From NCBI RefSeq assembly GCF_002024505.1, contig NZ_CP019402.1, positions 3,906,001 to 3,970,000 of the forward strand: a stretch of 64,000 bases of DNA. The letters run 5' to 3'. The DNA is from Plantibacter flavus (GTDB lineage Bacteria > Actinomycetota > Actinomycetes > Actinomycetales > Microbacteriaceae). Position numbers and translations under genes: made by a program. Positions 46,767 to 56,199 of this stretch are shown one piece after another; position 1 is the stretch's first letter; the number at the start of each line of letters is the position of its first letter. The notes beneath the pieces were generated by a model. That model saw only the letters and a list, made by a program, of their open reading frames with translations, searched no databases and was not told the origin of the DNA.

Positions 46767-48593
46767 TCACTGGGTGAGGGTGAAGTCGTACCCGGACGAG
46801 GCGATGACCTTGCCGCCGACGGTCTCGGTCACGGTGCCGCCGAAGTACCGCGCCGGGAGATAGTCACGCGGCCAGGTGATGGTCCACTCCCCGGTCCGTG
46901 GGTCGGCGATCGCGGAGCCGAGGTCGGTGCCCCACGCGCCCGTGATCTGCACCCGCGCCCCCGGGTTCGCCGTACCGGTGAACACCGGCCTGGTGCCGGT
47001 GAGGGTGTCGCCGACTCTCGGCGAGGTGACGACGAGTCGAGGCTGGACGATCGTGAAGTCGTAGACGAAGGTGTGCGTCGGTACCCCGTCCACGAACTGC
47101 TTCACGGTGCCTCCGGCATACCGGCTCGGCAAAAGGCTCTTGTTCCATGTGATCGACCAAGCACCGCTCGCGTCGACCCGCTCCACTGAGCCGAGGACGT
47201 CGCCCCACGCGCCACGGATCTCGATGCGCGACCCCGGCTCGCCGGTCCCACTGAATACGGGGGTCGTCTCACTGATCGTCTCGCCGCGCCTCGGCGACTC
47301 GACCACCAAGGGGGCGATCGGCTCGTCCGGTGCCCTGACGATGTTCGCCGTGAAGTCGGCGATCGTGATGCGGGAGGAACCGTAGGTGACCTTGCCGCCC
47401 GTGGCCTCGCCGACGGGAGCGTCGTCGTTCGCCCGCAGCGTGAACCTCAGCGTGGTCGCGCCGACCGGCAAGACACCCCCGATGCCCAACGCGTCGAGTG
47501 TGAAGGCCGGGTGGTCGACCGCAGTGATCCGCGTGTTCGCCGGGTGGTAGACGTCGATGCGCTGACCACCGGCATCGGCGTTGAACGTCGCCTCCACCTC
47601 CACGGACTGACCGGGGGCGAGCGTCGGCGTGGGGATCGAGGCGCCGGGCGCGAGCGGCGACGGGACCGTGAAGTCGAAACGCACCTGGACATCCGAACCG
47701 GTCCCGCTCTGGGTCGCGGTGCCCGTGTAGCGGCCGGGCTCGAGCTGGATCGACGGAACCGACCAGGACGTCGAGTCCAGGGGGACACTGGTGCTCGCGA
47801 GCAGGGCCTGCGCGTCGGTGCGGATCGAGATGGACGATCCGGGCTGCCCGATACCGCTGAACGTGGGGGACGGCGTGTCCACCGTGGCGCCGATCGCCGG
47901 CGTACGCAGTTCGAACGGCTCGATCGGGGCCAGCTGCGACTCCACGACGACGTCGGTGAGCGCGTCCATCGTGAGCTCGACGAAGGTGTCGGTGTCGGTC
48001 CCACCCAGGGAGTACCGACTCGACACCGGGTACAGCGCGTAGCCGGCGACCCACGTGTTCGAGACGTAGCGCCACTCGAAGTCCTGCGACGGGGAACCGG
48101 TGCACGTCCGGGCTGCGACGAACGCCCGGGAGCCGTCGCCGGCGGGCGTCAGGCAGAGCGTCGAGGAGGCTCCCACGCCGGTGATCGGCCCGGCCGCACC
48201 GACGGAAGGGAGGGAATACGTTCCCGCGAGCGACGCTGCTCCGCCCACCGAGGACGAGTACAGCCGCTGGACGTTCCGACCCGACTCCGGCGCGGAGAGC
48301 CCGACGTACGCCGAGGATCCACTGGACCGGTTCTGCAGGACGAGCTTGCCGATCACCCTCGAGGTGCCTGCCGAAGGGGCCACGGCGTCCGGCGCACCGG
48401 GGACGTCCCCGGTGCCGAACGCGTCACGGGGTCCGTCGTCGTGCTCCCGGGGGTCGGCGATGGAACCGACGGGCGGAGCGGCGGACGCCGGGACCGGGAC
48501 TCCCACCGCGGTGAGCAGGATGGTCGCAGCGGCCAGGGCCGAGAGCGTGGATCGCAGGAGCAAGGAGCGCGGAGCACGAATCAGAGCAGTCAC
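46767..48593 (-). CDS. Secreted lectin-like / Ig-repeat protein B
   Basis: 608 residues from GTG 48593 (weak ribosome site). A signal peptide (core STLSALAAATILLTAVGV, cleavage near ASAAP) is followed by a ricin-B-like segment (CLTPAGDGSRAFVAARTC, SQDFEW), an Ig-like repeat, a distinct domain around residues 305-400 (SVEVEATFNADAGGQRIDVY) and two C-terminal Ig-like repeats. The last repeats (SLLPSRYAGGTVKQ; TSPRVGDTLTGTRPVFTGTA) are very close to protein A, so the two arose by duplication. There is no sorting signal. Presumed secreted glycan-binding or matrix protein. Confidence 0.82.
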   Translation of the reverse strand: MTALIRAPRSLLLRSTLSALAAATILLTAVGVPVPASAAPPVGSIADPREHDDGPRDAFGTGDVPGAPDAVAPSAGTSRVIGKLVLQNRSSGSSAYVGLSAPESGRNVQRLYSSSVGGAASLAGTYSLPSVGAAGPITGVGASSTLCLTPAGDGSRAFVAARTCTGSPSQDFEWRYVSNTWVAGYALYPVSSRYSLGGTDTDTFVELTMDALTDVVVESQLAPIEPFELRTPAIGATVDTPSPTFSGIGQPGSSISIRTDAQALLASTSVPLDSTSWSVPSIQLEPGRYTGTATQSGTGSDVQVRFDFTVPSPLAPGASIPTPTLAPGQSVEVEATFNADAGGQRIDVYHPANTRITAVDHPAFTLDALGIGGVLPVGATTLRFTLRANDDAPVGEATGGKVTYGSSRITIADFTANIVRAPDEPIAPLVVESPRRGETISETTPVFSGTGEPGSRIEIRGAWGDVLGSVERVDASGAWSITWNKSLLPSRYAGGTVKQFVDGVPTHTFVYDFTIVQPRLVVTSPRVGDTLTGTRPVFTGTANPGARVQITGAWGTDLGSAIADPRTGEWTITWPRDYLPARYFGGTVTETVGGKVIASSGYDFTLTQ

Positions 48594-48662
48594 GAGGACC
48601 GAGGCTACTCATCTGGAATATCGCCATGGGGGCTGCCGCCGAATCTGTGGAGAACTCGTCCC

Positions 48663-49787
48663 TCAGTCGGTCGGCACGTGCCGCTCGTCGGGCCCGACGT
48701 ACTCGGACAGTGGACGGATGAGCGCGTTCGACGCGAGCTGCTCGGCGATGTGCGCCGTCCACCCGACGATCCGAGCGGCGACGAACAGCGGCGTGAACGT
48801 GGCCGTGTCGAACCCGATCAGGTTGTACGCCGGGCCCGAGGGGTAGTCGAGGTTCGGCTTGATGTTCTTCCGCGCGACCATGTCCGCTTCGAGCGTCGTG
48901 TACAGCTCGAGGATCTCGGGCTTGCCGTAGTGCTCGGCGAGCCGCTCGAGCGCCTTGAGCATCGTCGGCACGCGCGAGTCGCCGTTCTTGTAGACCCGGT
49001 GTCCGAAGCCCATGATTTTGCGCTTCTCGGCGAGCGCCGCGTCGAGCCAGGCGCTGGCCTGGTCAGCCGTCCCGATCTCGTCGAAGACGTGCATGACGGC
49101 CTCGTTCGCCCCACCGTGCAGGGCGCCCTTGAGCGCGCCGATCGCTCCGGTGACCGCCGAGTACAGGTCGCTGAGGGTCGAGGTGATGACCCGGGCGGTG
49201 AACGTCGACGCGTTGAAGGAGTGCTCCGCGTAGAGGATCATCGACACGTCGAACGCGTCGACGACGACCGGATCGGCCTCTTCGCCGAAGGTCATGAAGA
49301 GGAAGTTGGCGCTGTAGCCGAGGTCGTCGCGCGGCGGGACGAGCTCGAGGCCGTGGCGGCGGCGCTGGTCGTACGCGACGATCGCGGGCAGCTTCGCGTA
49401 CAGGCTCGCGGCCTTCACCGCGTTGGCCTCAGGGGTGTTCGTCTCGGCGGTCGGATCGTTCGCACCGATCACGCTGACCGCCGTCCGGAGGGCGTCCATC
49501 GGGTGGCTCGTCGTCGGGAGGAGGTCGATGGCCGCCTTGACGTTGTCGTCGAGTGCGCGCTGGCCCCGCTCCGACGACGTGAACTCCGCGAGTTCGGCCC
49601 CCGTGGGCAGTTCACCGTTCCAGAGCAGGTACGCGACCTGCTCGAAGCTGCAGTGCTCGGCGAGCTCCTGGACCGGATACCCGCGGTAGAGCAGCGAGTT
49701 CGTCTCCGGGTTCACCTTCGAGACGCTCGTCACGTCGACGACGACGCCGGCGAGACCCTTCTTGATGTCGCTGGTCGCTTCGGTCAT
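48663..49787 (-). CDS. prpC: 2-methylcitrate synthase / citrate synthase
   Basis: 374 residues. Catalytic His in the AEHSFNASTFTARV and GFGHRVYKNGDSRVP segments and Asp in GFDTATFTPLF follow the citrate synthase pattern, with ALHGGANEAVM. Length and the neighbouring prpB and prpD indicate condensation of propionyl-CoA with oxaloacetate in the methylcitrate cycle. AAAGGAG lies 7 bases before ATG 49787; the upstream extension lacks a ribosome site. It is the third gene in the order prpD-prpB-prpC, separated from prpB by 124 bases containing repeat R. Confidence 0.9.
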   Translation of the reverse strand: MTEATSDIKKGLAGVVVDVTSVSKVNPETNSLLYRGYPVQELAEHCSFEQVAYLLWNGELPTGAELAEFTSSERGQRALDDNVKAAIDLLPTTSHPMDALRTAVSVIGANDPTAETNTPEANAVKAASLYAKLPAIVAYDQRRRHGLELVPPRDDLGYSANFLFMTFGEEADPVVVDAFDVSMILYAEHSFNASTFTARVITSTLSDLYSAVTGAIGALKGALHGGANEAVMHVFDEIGTADQASAWLDAALAEKRKIMGFGHRVYKNGDSRVPTMLKALERLAEHYGKPEILELYTTLEADMVARKNIKPNLDYPSGPAYNLIGFDTATFTPLFVAARIVGWTAHIAEQLASNALIRPLSEYVGPDERHVPTD

Positions 49788-49852
49788 GCGTTGCTCCTTT
49801 GCGTACTGCCTGCGCGCGTCCTGCGCGCGTCGGTCGAGCTTGGCACCCGGCT

Positions 49853-49877
49853 CGCCCCTCGACAAGCTCGGGGAGCG
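49853..49877. repeat. Short dispersed repeat R (copy 4)
   Basis: CGCCCCTCGACAAGCTCGGG then GAGCG, a diverged copy, between prpB and prpC. Confidence 0.7.
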
Positions 49878-49911
49878 GAGACCCAGGTGGTGTTCACCGG
49901 TGAGGGGACGC

Positions 49912-50811
49912 CTACCGGTCGATGGTGAAGTTGAAGACCGAGGTGTCGAAGCGGTTGTAGCCCTCGTAGTCGATCAGTTCGTAGAGGTCGGCACGGTGCT
50001 GCATCTCACCGAGCTTGCTCGTGAGCGAGCCCTCGTCGTTCAGCGTGTCGAGCGCGCGACCCGCGGCGCCCATCGCGATGCGGAGGAGCGACACCGGCCA
50101 GATGACGAGGTTCACGCCCACATCGGCGAGCTGCTGACTCGTGAACAGCTCGCTCTTGCCGAACTCCGTCATGTTGGCGAGGATCGGCACGTCGACCGCG
50201 TCGCGGACGGCGGCGAACTCCTCGAGCGACCGCATCGCCTCGGGGAAGATCGCGTCGGCTCCGGCGTCGACGAGCTGCTTGGCCCGGTCGATCGCGGCGT
50301 CGAGCCCGTCGACGGCGGCGATGTCGGTGCGCGCCATGATGAGCAGGTTCGCATCGCGCCGAGCGTCGACAGCGGCACGGATCCGGCCGAGTGCGGTGGA
50401 GGTGTCGACGACCTGCTTGCCGTCGAGGTGGCCGCAGCGCTTCGGGTTGACCTGGTCTTCGATGTGGAGCCCGGCGAGCCCGGCGTCCTCGATCTCCTGG
50501 ACGGTGCGCGCGACGTTCATCGGCTCCCCGAAGCCGGTGTCGGCGTCGACGATCGCGGGCAGCTCGGTCATCCGGGCGATCTGCTTGGCGCGAGCGGCGA
50601 CCTCGGTGAGGGTCGTCAGTCCGATGTCGGGCAGCCCGAGGTCGGCGGAGAGCACCGCGCCGGAGATGTAGACGCCGTCGAAGCCCTTCTGCTCGATGAG
50701 CCTCGCCGAGAGCGGGTTGAACGCGCCCGGGAAGCGCAGCAGCTCACCGGTGGCGAGTCGCTCCCGGAACAGCCGGCGCTTCTCTGCCGGCGTGGTCTCG
50801 CTGTACAGCAT
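49912..50811 (-). CDS. prpB: Methylisocitrate lyase
   Basis: 299 residues from ATG 50811 (AGAAGGG 9 bases upstream; the GTG six bases earlier sits too close to it). A PEP-mutase/ICL-like barrel with IVDADTGFGEP, the catalytic loop KRCGHLDGK containing the active-site Cys, and ARTDIAAVDGLDAAIDRA. It splits 2-methylisocitrate into succinate and pyruvate. It starts 31 bases after the prpD stop, so it is co-transcribed. Confidence 0.93.
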   Translation of the reverse strand: MLYSETTPAEKRRLFRERLATGELLRFPGAFNPLSARLIEQKGFDGVYISGAVLSADLGLPDIGLTTLTEVAARAKQIARMTELPAIVDADTGFGEPMNVARTVQEIEDAGLAGLHIEDQVNPKRCGHLDGKQVVDTSTALGRIRAAVDARRDANLLIMARTDIAAVDGLDAAIDRAKQLVDAGADAIFPEAMRSLEEFAAVRDAVDVPILANMTEFGKSELFTSQQLADVGVNLVIWPVSLLRIAMGAAGRALDTLNDEGSLTSKLGEMQHRADLYELIDYEGYNRFDTSVFNFTIDR

Positions 50812-50842
50812 CAGCACGGTCCCTTCTGGAGGTCGGCCGGCA

Positions 50843-52366
50843 TCAGAACAGGCCGGCCGGGTGGGGTGCCGAGGCGAGGACCCCGGAGGCGGCCTGGATG
50901 CTCAGCTGCTTGACCTCGTCGGCGTCGAGCTCCGGGAGGCGTTCGGCGAGCGCGAGGAAACGCTCGATCTCCTCCGCATCGAGGACGTCGGCGGCGAGCG
51001 TGCGGAACTTGTGGATGTAGTCGGCGCGTGCGAACGGCCGGGCTCCGAGCGGGTGGGCGTCGGCGACGGCGATCTCGTCGACGATGGTCGACCCGTCCGT
51101 GAGCGTGATCTCGATGCGCCCGCCGAACGCCTGTTCGGCCGGGTCGAGCGAGTGGTAGCGGCGCGTCCACTCAGCGTCCTCCGCCGTCGAGATCCGGTGC
51201 CACAGCTCGACGGTGTCGGCGCGGGTGGCACGTTCGGGACGGTAGGAGTCGACGTGGTGCCACGCGCCGTCCTGCAGCGCCACCGCGACGATGTAGGGGA
51301 TGGAGTGGTCGAGCGTCTCGCGCGACGCCGTCGGGTCGTACTTCTGCGGGTCGTTCGCGCCGGAGCCGATGACGTAGTGCGTGTGGTGCGAGGTGTGGAG
51401 GACGATGCGGTCTACGGCTCCGGGCACGAGGACTTCAGGGTGCTCGTGGTGCAGCTTGCGGGCGAGGTCGATCCACGCCTGCGCCTGGTACTCCGCCGAG
51501 TGCTCCTTCGTGAAGGAGTCGAGGATCGCGAGCTTCGGCTCACCGGCGCCGGGCAACGGGACGTCGTAGGAGGCGTCGGGGCCGTCGAGCAGCCAGGCGA
51601 CCACGCCGTCCTCGCCCTCGTAGATCGGTGACGGGCTGGTCTCGCCGCGCATCGCCCGGTCGACGGCCTCGACCGCCATCTTGCCGGCGAATGCGGGAGC
51701 GTGCGCCTTCCAGGTGGAGATCTCGCCCTTGCGCGACTGGCGAGTGGCCGTCGTGGTGTGGAGTGCCTGGCCGATCGCCTGGTGGATGGTGGCCTGGTCG
51801 AGGCCGAGCATCGTGCCGATGCCGGCCGCGGCGCTCGGGCCGAGGTGTGCGACGTGGTCGATCTTGTGTCGGTGCAGGCTGATCGCCTTCGCGAGGTCGA
51901 TCTGGATCTCGTAGCCGGTCGCGATCCCTCGAACGAGGTCGGCGCCCGTGCAGCCGACGTGCTGGGCCACCGCGACGATGGGCGGGATGTTGTCGCCCGG
52001 GTGCGAGTACTCGGCGGCGAGGAAGGTGTCGTGGAAGTCGAGCTCGCGCACGGCGACGCCGTTGGCCCAGGCGGCCCATTCCGGGGAGACGCGGCGGGCG
52101 AGGTCGGGCCCGAACACCGTGGCACCGTCGCCGCCGGTGCTGACGGGGTGGCTGAGCGCCTGGGCGCGAGCCGAGGAGACGGGCCGGCGCGTGAGCGAGG
52201 CGGCTGCGACGGCGGCGTTGTCGATCACCCGGTTGATGATCATGTCGACGACCTCGGGCGTCACCTCCACCGGATCGGTCGCGACTCGGGCGAGCTGCCA
52301 GGCGAGCTGTCCTTCGCGGGCGAGGTTCTCGTCGCTGCGATGGACGCGCAGGTGGTGCTGGATCAC
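50843..52366 (-). CDS. prpD: 2-methylcitrate dehydratase (MmgE/PrpD)
   Basis: 507 residues from GTG 52366, with AAAGGA 7 bases before it. MmgE/PrpD family hallmarks: [74 protein letters not shown] and [20 protein letters not shown]. It dehydrates 2-methylcitrate to 2-methylaconitate. It heads the prpD-prpB-prpC operon. The 256-base gap upstream, divergent from a small gene, holds the promoter; no clear operator was found, and no PrpR-type (XRE plus ImmA/IrrE) regulator is adjacent. Confidence 0.92.
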   Translation of the reverse strand: MIQHHLRVHRSDENLAREGQLAWQLARVATDPVEVTPEVVDMIINRVIDNAAVAAASLTRRPVSSARAQALSHPVSTGGDGATVFGPDLARRVSPEWAAWANGVAVRELDFHDTFLAAEYSHPGDNIPPIVAVAQHVGCTGADLVRGIATGYEIQIDLAKAISLHRHKIDHVAHLGPSAAAGIGTMLGLDQATIHQAIGQALHTTTATRQSRKGEISTWKAHAPAFAGKMAVEAVDRAMRGETSPSPIYEGEDGVVAWLLDGPDASYDVPLPGAGEPKLAILDSFTKEHSAEYQAQAWIDLARKLHHEHPEVLVPGAVDRIVLHTSHHTHYVIGSGANDPQKYDPTASRETLDHSIPYIVAVALQDGAWHHVDSYRPERATRADTVELWHRISTAEDAEWTRRYHSLDPAEQAFGGRIEITLTDGSTIVDEIAVADAHPLGARPFARADYIHKFRTLAADVLDAEEIERFLALAERLPELDADEVKQLSIQAASGVLASAPHPAGLF

Positions 52367-52622
52367 GGGTGTTCCTTTCGGGTGCGGCCCGTCCGAGTGT
52401 GCTGCGGGGCGTCGCATCCTCCAGCCTACGCCCGCGGGTCCGTCGCGCCGCAGCAGGAGAACCGCCTGGGAACAGGACATTTCGCGTGGAACGGTCCTGC
52501 TGTCGCGCCGATCTCCTGGCATCTCGTTCTCCGCATTCACCCAGCCCGCGTACACCGCGCATACGGCGGCCGCGGCCAGAGTGACACACATACCGACCCC
52601 TGACGAACCGAAGGAGACGACC

Positions 52623-53084
52623 GTGCCGATGCACACCCCTGGGGTACCGCAGACCCCGCACCTGTTCGGCGACGTGGTTCGAGCCGAGGCGCTCCACTAC
52701 ACCGAACTGTTCGCGGAGAAGCCGTTCGTGCCGGCCCTGCTGCTGTACTGCTCGAACGGCGCGTACCGCATCCTGTCGCCGGGCGAGGACCACCCCGGCA
52801 GTTACGTCGCCGAGGGGCCGCTGTCCGCTGAGCGGGTGCGCGTGAACTTCATCTCGTGGCCGTCCGAGGACTGGAACCGGAACGTCGCCTTCCACGTGCT
52901 CGACTTCGACCGGACGACCGGAGGGTTCACCCAGCGGCTGCGACTCCCGGGCGATCCCGAGCCGAAGCACCAGGCCGGCCGCCACACCGCGGTCACCGAC
53001 CTCGGTGGCTGGGATGCGGACACGACGTGGGAGACGGCCGAGCCGCTCCTCCGCGAGACCTTCGAGGCACTCGCCCGCGGCTGA
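52623..53084 (+). CDS. Conserved-looking protein of unknown function
   Basis: 153 residues from GTG 52623; AAGGAG stands 6 bases before it, which decides the start. No signal peptide or membrane span. It contains a single Cys ([13 protein letters not shown]), a Trp-rich middle ([25 protein letters not shown]) and an acidic C-terminus ([17 protein letters not shown]). I do not recognise the family. It is divergent from prpD and convergent with the XRE regulator, so it might be linked to propionate use, but nothing in the sequence proves it. Confidence 0.7.
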   Translation: MPMHTPGVPQTPHLFGDVVRAEALHYTELFAEKPFVPALLLYCSNGAYRILSPGEDHPGSYVAEGPLSAERVRVNFISWPSEDWNRNVAFHVLDFDRTTGGFTQRLRLPGDPEPKHQAGRHTAVTDLGGWDADTTWETAEPLLRETFEALARG

Positions 53085-53169
53085 CGGAGGGAGTGATGGG
53101 CCGAGCGAGCGGCAGGCCGTCACCGGACGGGACGAAGCACCGTGTCCGGACGACCGCCGACGGTCGGGG

Positions 53170-53502
53170 TCAGGCGGCGAGCAGCTGCGGGTCGGCCGCC
53201 GGGCGCAGCGGAGTGATCGTCGCATCGGCGAGCGCATCCTCGGCCAGCGGCAGGTCGACGACGATCGGAGCCGCCGCGGTCTCGAAGCGGTCCGCGATGT
53301 CGAACATGAGCGCGTCGAGGCGGGTGCGGAGCGCGTCGGCGATGGTCACCACCACCTCGGAGGAGGCGTCCTTCCGGCCGCGTTCGATCTCCGACAGGTA
53401 GGGCGTCGAGACGGCTGCGGCGGTCGCGACGTCCTGCAGGGTGCGCCCCTGTTCGAGTCGACGCGTGCGCAGGGCCGCGCCGAGGGCTTCGCGGTACAAC
53501 AT
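53170..53502 (-). CDS. XRE-family regulator (ClgR-like helix-turn-helix)
   Basis: 110 residues from ATG 53502, AAGGAG 6 bases upstream. The helix-turn-helix LGAALRTRRLEQGRTLQDVATAAAVSTPYLSEIERGRKDASSEVVVTIADAL closely resembles ClgR-type regulators of Clp protease genes, but the C-terminus differs. The tail is short and hydrophobic/acidic, without a sensor domain. Targets cannot be read; prp genes lie on one side and a beta-oxidation-like operon on the other. Confidence 0.85.
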   Translation of the reverse strand: MLYREALGAALRTRRLEQGRTLQDVATAAAVSTPYLSEIERGRKDASSEVVVTIADALRTRLDALMFDIADRFETAAAPIVVDLPLAEDALADATITPLRPAADPQLLAA

Positions 53503-53611
53503 GGCGACTCCTTCCGGCTGCGGGCGCGGGCTCCGTGACCGCGTGTTCTCACTGTAGGCGCGGGCCGGCCAGGCTCGGGGAGCACGCGTTCTGCCGTCAG
53601 CGGACAGCATT

Positions 53612-53667
53612 GCCCTTCGACAAGCTCGGGGACCTACACGCCCGCCCTTCGACGAGCTCAGGGACCG
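53612..53667. repeat. Short dispersed repeat R (copies 5 and 6, direct tandem)
   Basis: CCCTTCGACAAGCTCGGGGA (from about 53613) and CCCTTCGACGAGCTCAGGGA (from about 53645) stand in the same orientation about 32 bases apart, between the XRE gene and the SDR gene stop. Confidence 0.8.
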
Positions 53668-53682
53668 ATGCCGAGGGCACCG

Positions 53683-54507
53683 CTACAGGAAGATGTCGGG
53701 GTAGAGCTCCGACTCGTCGACGCCCGGTGAGTACTTCGCGAGGTCGGTGACCCCGGCCTCCGCGAGGACGTCCTCCACGATGAGCGACCGACCCGTGAGC
53801 TCACGCGCCGACGCCGTCAGGACCTCGTAGGCCGCGTCGGCGTAGATCTCCGGGGTGCGACTCTTCGCCAGGAGGGCCTCGCCGCCGAGGATGTTGCCGA
53901 CCGCCGCCGTCTTGATCGTCGTCTTCGGCCAGAGCGTGTTCGCGGCGATGCCGTCGCGTCCGAACTCGGCCGCGAGACCGAGCGTCACCATCGACATGCC
54001 GTACTTCGCGAGTGTGTAGCCGGTGTGCGCGCCGAGCCACTTCGGATCGAGGTTGAGCGGCGGTGACAGCGACAGGATGTGCGGGTTCTCCGCGTCCTTC
54101 AGCATGGGGATGGCCGCCCGCGACAGCATGAAGGTGCCCCGCACGTTCACGTCCTGCATGAGGTCGTACCGCTTCGCGTCGAGATCGAGGGTCCGAGCGA
54201 GGCTGATGACGCTCGCGTTGTTGACGACGATGTCGATGCCGCCGAACTCACCGGCGGTCTCGAACACGGCCCGTGTGATGTCGTCGTCGTTCCGGACGTC
54301 GCCGAGGATCGGGAGTGCCTGCCCACCGGCCTCGCGGATCGCGTCCGCTGCGGTGTGGATCGTTCCCTCGAGGCGGGGATCGGGGGTGTCGGTCTTGGCG
54401 AGGATCGCGACGTTCGCGCCGTCGCGGGCGGCACGCAGGGCGATCGCGAGGCCGATGCCGCGGCTGCCGCCCGACATGAGGATGGTCTTGCCGGCGAGGG
54501 TGGTCAT
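53683..54507 (-). CDS. SDR oxidoreductase (HSDL2-like)
   Basis: 274 residues. Cofactor loop LMSGGSRGIGLAIALRAA, DIVVNNASVISL, the Ser in HILSLSPPLNLDP and catalytic YTLAKYG fit the hydroxysteroid-dehydrogenase-like-2 subgroup, found in bacteria with acyl/isoprenoid catabolism genes. It overlaps the enoyl-CoA hydratase gene (ATGA) and is the last gene of a four-gene operon with thiolase and a 3-hydroxyacyl-CoA dehydrogenase-like SDR. The substrate is unknown. Confidence 0.85.
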   Translation of the reverse strand: MTTLAGKTILMSGGSRGIGLAIALRAARDGANVAILAKTDTPDPRLEGTIHTAADAIREAGGQALPILGDVRNDDDITRAVFETAGEFGGIDIVVNNASVISLARTLDLDAKRYDLMQDVNVRGTFMLSRAAIPMLKDAENPHILSLSPPLNLDPKWLGAHTGYTLAKYGMSMVTLGLAAEFGRDGIAANTLWPKTTIKTAAVGNILGGEALLAKSRTPEIYADAAYEVLTASARELTGRSLIVEDVLAEAGVTDLAKYSPGVDESELYPDIFL

Positions 54508-55337
54508 GCGGTGGGCTCCTTCGGGGTGGTGGTGGTCGACGCAGCCGAGCGTTTCGCCGACGCGGCGGCGAACGCTGCGACGCGCGCGACCGACTCGGGT
54601 GTCTCGATCGCCGCACCGATCGTGCGGGCTTCGTCGTCGAGGGCATCCTGATAGCCGCGGCCGACGCTCTCGCGCAGCAGCCGCCGCGCCTGACCGAACG
54701 CGGCCGTGGCTCCGGCCAACCAGAACGCGGCCACCTCGCGGGCACGGGCGTCGAGATGCTCGGCGGGGACCACCTCGGTCACGAGCCCCCAGTCGAGTGC
54801 TTCGTCCGCGCTCAGCATCCGCGGCCCGAGGGTGAGCTCGAGCGCCCGACGCATGCCGACCGCCTCGGGCAACAGGGTGCTCACGCCGCAGTCGGGCGTG
54901 AGGCCGATGTCGGCGTACTTACTGACGAACTTCGCCCGGTCGGATGCGATGATCACGTCGGCGACGAGCATGAACCCCAGTCCGCCGCCGGCGACGGCGC
55001 CCTGGACGGCGGCGACGATCGGCTTCGCGACCGATTGCAGCGTCCGATGGCCCTCGTGGATGATGTCGGCGAGCTCGGTGACGAAGGCGCCCGTCGATCC
55101 TGCGCTGCCGTCACCCATCCGCGACATCGCGAGGACGTCGCCGCCCGCGCAGAACGCGGGTCCGTTGGCGTCGAACAGGACCGCCCGGACGTCGTCGCGC
55201 TCCGCGATCTCGAGGGCGAGGTCGCGCCACCGTCTGGCCGCACGGTCGTCGATCGCGTTGAGGCTCGCGGGCCGGTTGAGCGTGAGGTGCGCGAGGCCGT
55301 CGCTCACGTCGAAGAGGATGGTGTCGTCGCTGGTCAC
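54504..55337 (-). CDS. Enoyl-CoA hydratase/isomerase
   Basis: 277 residues from GTG 55337 (GGGAG about 7 bases upstream). Crotonase fold: LTLNRPASLNAID, oxyanion-hole segments FCAGGDVLAM and VQGAVAGGGLGFML. The catalytic position IGLTPDCGVSTLLP has Asp in the manner of PaaG-type isomerases rather than two Glu residues. It hydrates or isomerises an enoyl-CoA. A 4-base overlap couples it to the downstream SDR. Confidence 0.88.
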   Translation of the reverse strand: MTSDDTILFDVSDGLAHLTLNRPASLNAIDDRAARRWRDLALEIAERDDVRAVLFDANGPAFCAGGDVLAMSRMGDGSAGSTGAFVTELADIIHEGHRTLQSVAKPIVAAVQGAVAGGGLGFMLVADVIIASDRAKFVSKYADIGLTPDCGVSTLLPEAVGMRRALELTLGPRMLSADEALDWGLVTEVVPAEHLDARAREVAAFWLAGATAAFGQARRLLRESVGRGYQDALDDEARTIGAAIETPESVARVAAFAAASAKRSAASTTTTPKEPTA

Positions 55338-55386
55338 GGAGTGGCTCCCTGGTCGGTGGATGGGTTCGTCGGCATCGGAGAGCCGG

Positions 55387-56166
55387 TCATTTCGGCGCCA
55401 TCCGGATCGCGCCGTCGAGGCGGATCGTCTCACCGTTGAGGTAGCCGTTCTCGACGATGTGCAGCGCGAGTGCGGCGTACTCGTCGGGACGACCGAGGCG
55501 GGCCGGGTACGGCACCTGGTGCCCCAGCGACTCCTGCGCCGCCTCGGGCAGTCCGGCGAGCATGGGCGTCTCCATGATGCCGGGTGCGATCGTCACGACC
55601 CGGATCCCGAAGCGCGCCAGCTCGCGGGCGATCGGCAACGTCATCGAGTGCACCGCCCCCTTGGACGCGGCGTAGGCGGGCTGGCCGATCTGTCCGTCGA
55701 AGGCTGCGACGGACGCGGTGTTGATGATGACGCCGCGGTCTCCGGCGCCGTCGACGGGATCGCCGTCCGGATCGTTGTGCTGCATCGCGTCGGCGGTGAG
55801 CCGGATGACGTTGAAGGTGCCGAGGACGTTGACGCGGAGGACGCGTTCGAAGGCGCCGAGGTCCGCCGGACCGTCGCGGCCGAGCACCTTCGCCGGTGGC
55901 GCGATGCCGGCACAGTTCACGACGACCCGCAGCGGTCCACGCGACACCGCCGCTTCGACCGCCGCCTGCACCTGCTCACCGTCGGCGACGTCGGCGGGCA
56001 CGAAGGTCGCGAACCCACCGAGCTCCTCGGCCCGCTCTGCCCCTGGTGAACCGGGGAGGTCGACGAGCACGACGCGCGCGCCGGCACCGGCCAGCCGCGT
56101 CGCGGTCGCGAATCCGAGTCCCGAGGCGCCGCCGGTGACGATCGCCGAACTACCGGTCACATCCAT
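55387..56166 (-). CDS. SDR 3-hydroxyacyl-CoA dehydrogenase-like (HSD17B10 type)
   Basis: 259 residues. AIVTGGASGLGFATATRLA, VVNCAGIAPPAKVLG, the Ser region INTASVAAFDGQIGQ and catalytic YAASKG match type-10 hydroxysteroid / 3-hydroxy-2-methylbutyryl-CoA dehydrogenases. It would oxidise a 3-hydroxyacyl-CoA with NAD, ahead of thiolysis by the next gene upstream. It lies 33 bases downstream of the thiolase stop and 49 bases before the hydratase start, in one operon. Confidence 0.88.
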   Translation of the reverse strand: MDVTGSSAIVTGGASGLGFATATRLAGAGARVVLVDLPGSPGAERAEELGGFATFVPADVADGEQVQAAVEAAVSRGPLRVVVNCAGIAPPAKVLGRDGPADLGAFERVLRVNVLGTFNVIRLTADAMQHNDPDGDPVDGAGDRGVIINTASVAAFDGQIGQPAYAASKGAVHSMTLPIARELARFGIRVVTIAPGIMETPMLAGLPEAAQESLGHQVPYPARLGRPDEYAALALHIVENGYLNGETIRLDGAIRMAPK

Positions 56167-56199
56167 GTCGTGGTTCCCTTCACGTGGTGGGCGCGCCCG

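Noticed and set aside
45520..48620. Shared CTGGAAT/ATTCCAG motif upstream of surface proteins A and B
   Set aside because: The two occurrences have opposite orientation and very different distance from the start codons, so a common promoter element is not supported.
52480..52510. CAGGAC...GTCCTG arms upstream of prpD as another palindrome-family member
   Set aside because: Only six-base arms, about 15 bases apart and inside a divergent promoter gap; it lacks the size and the surrounding consensus of E1-E9.
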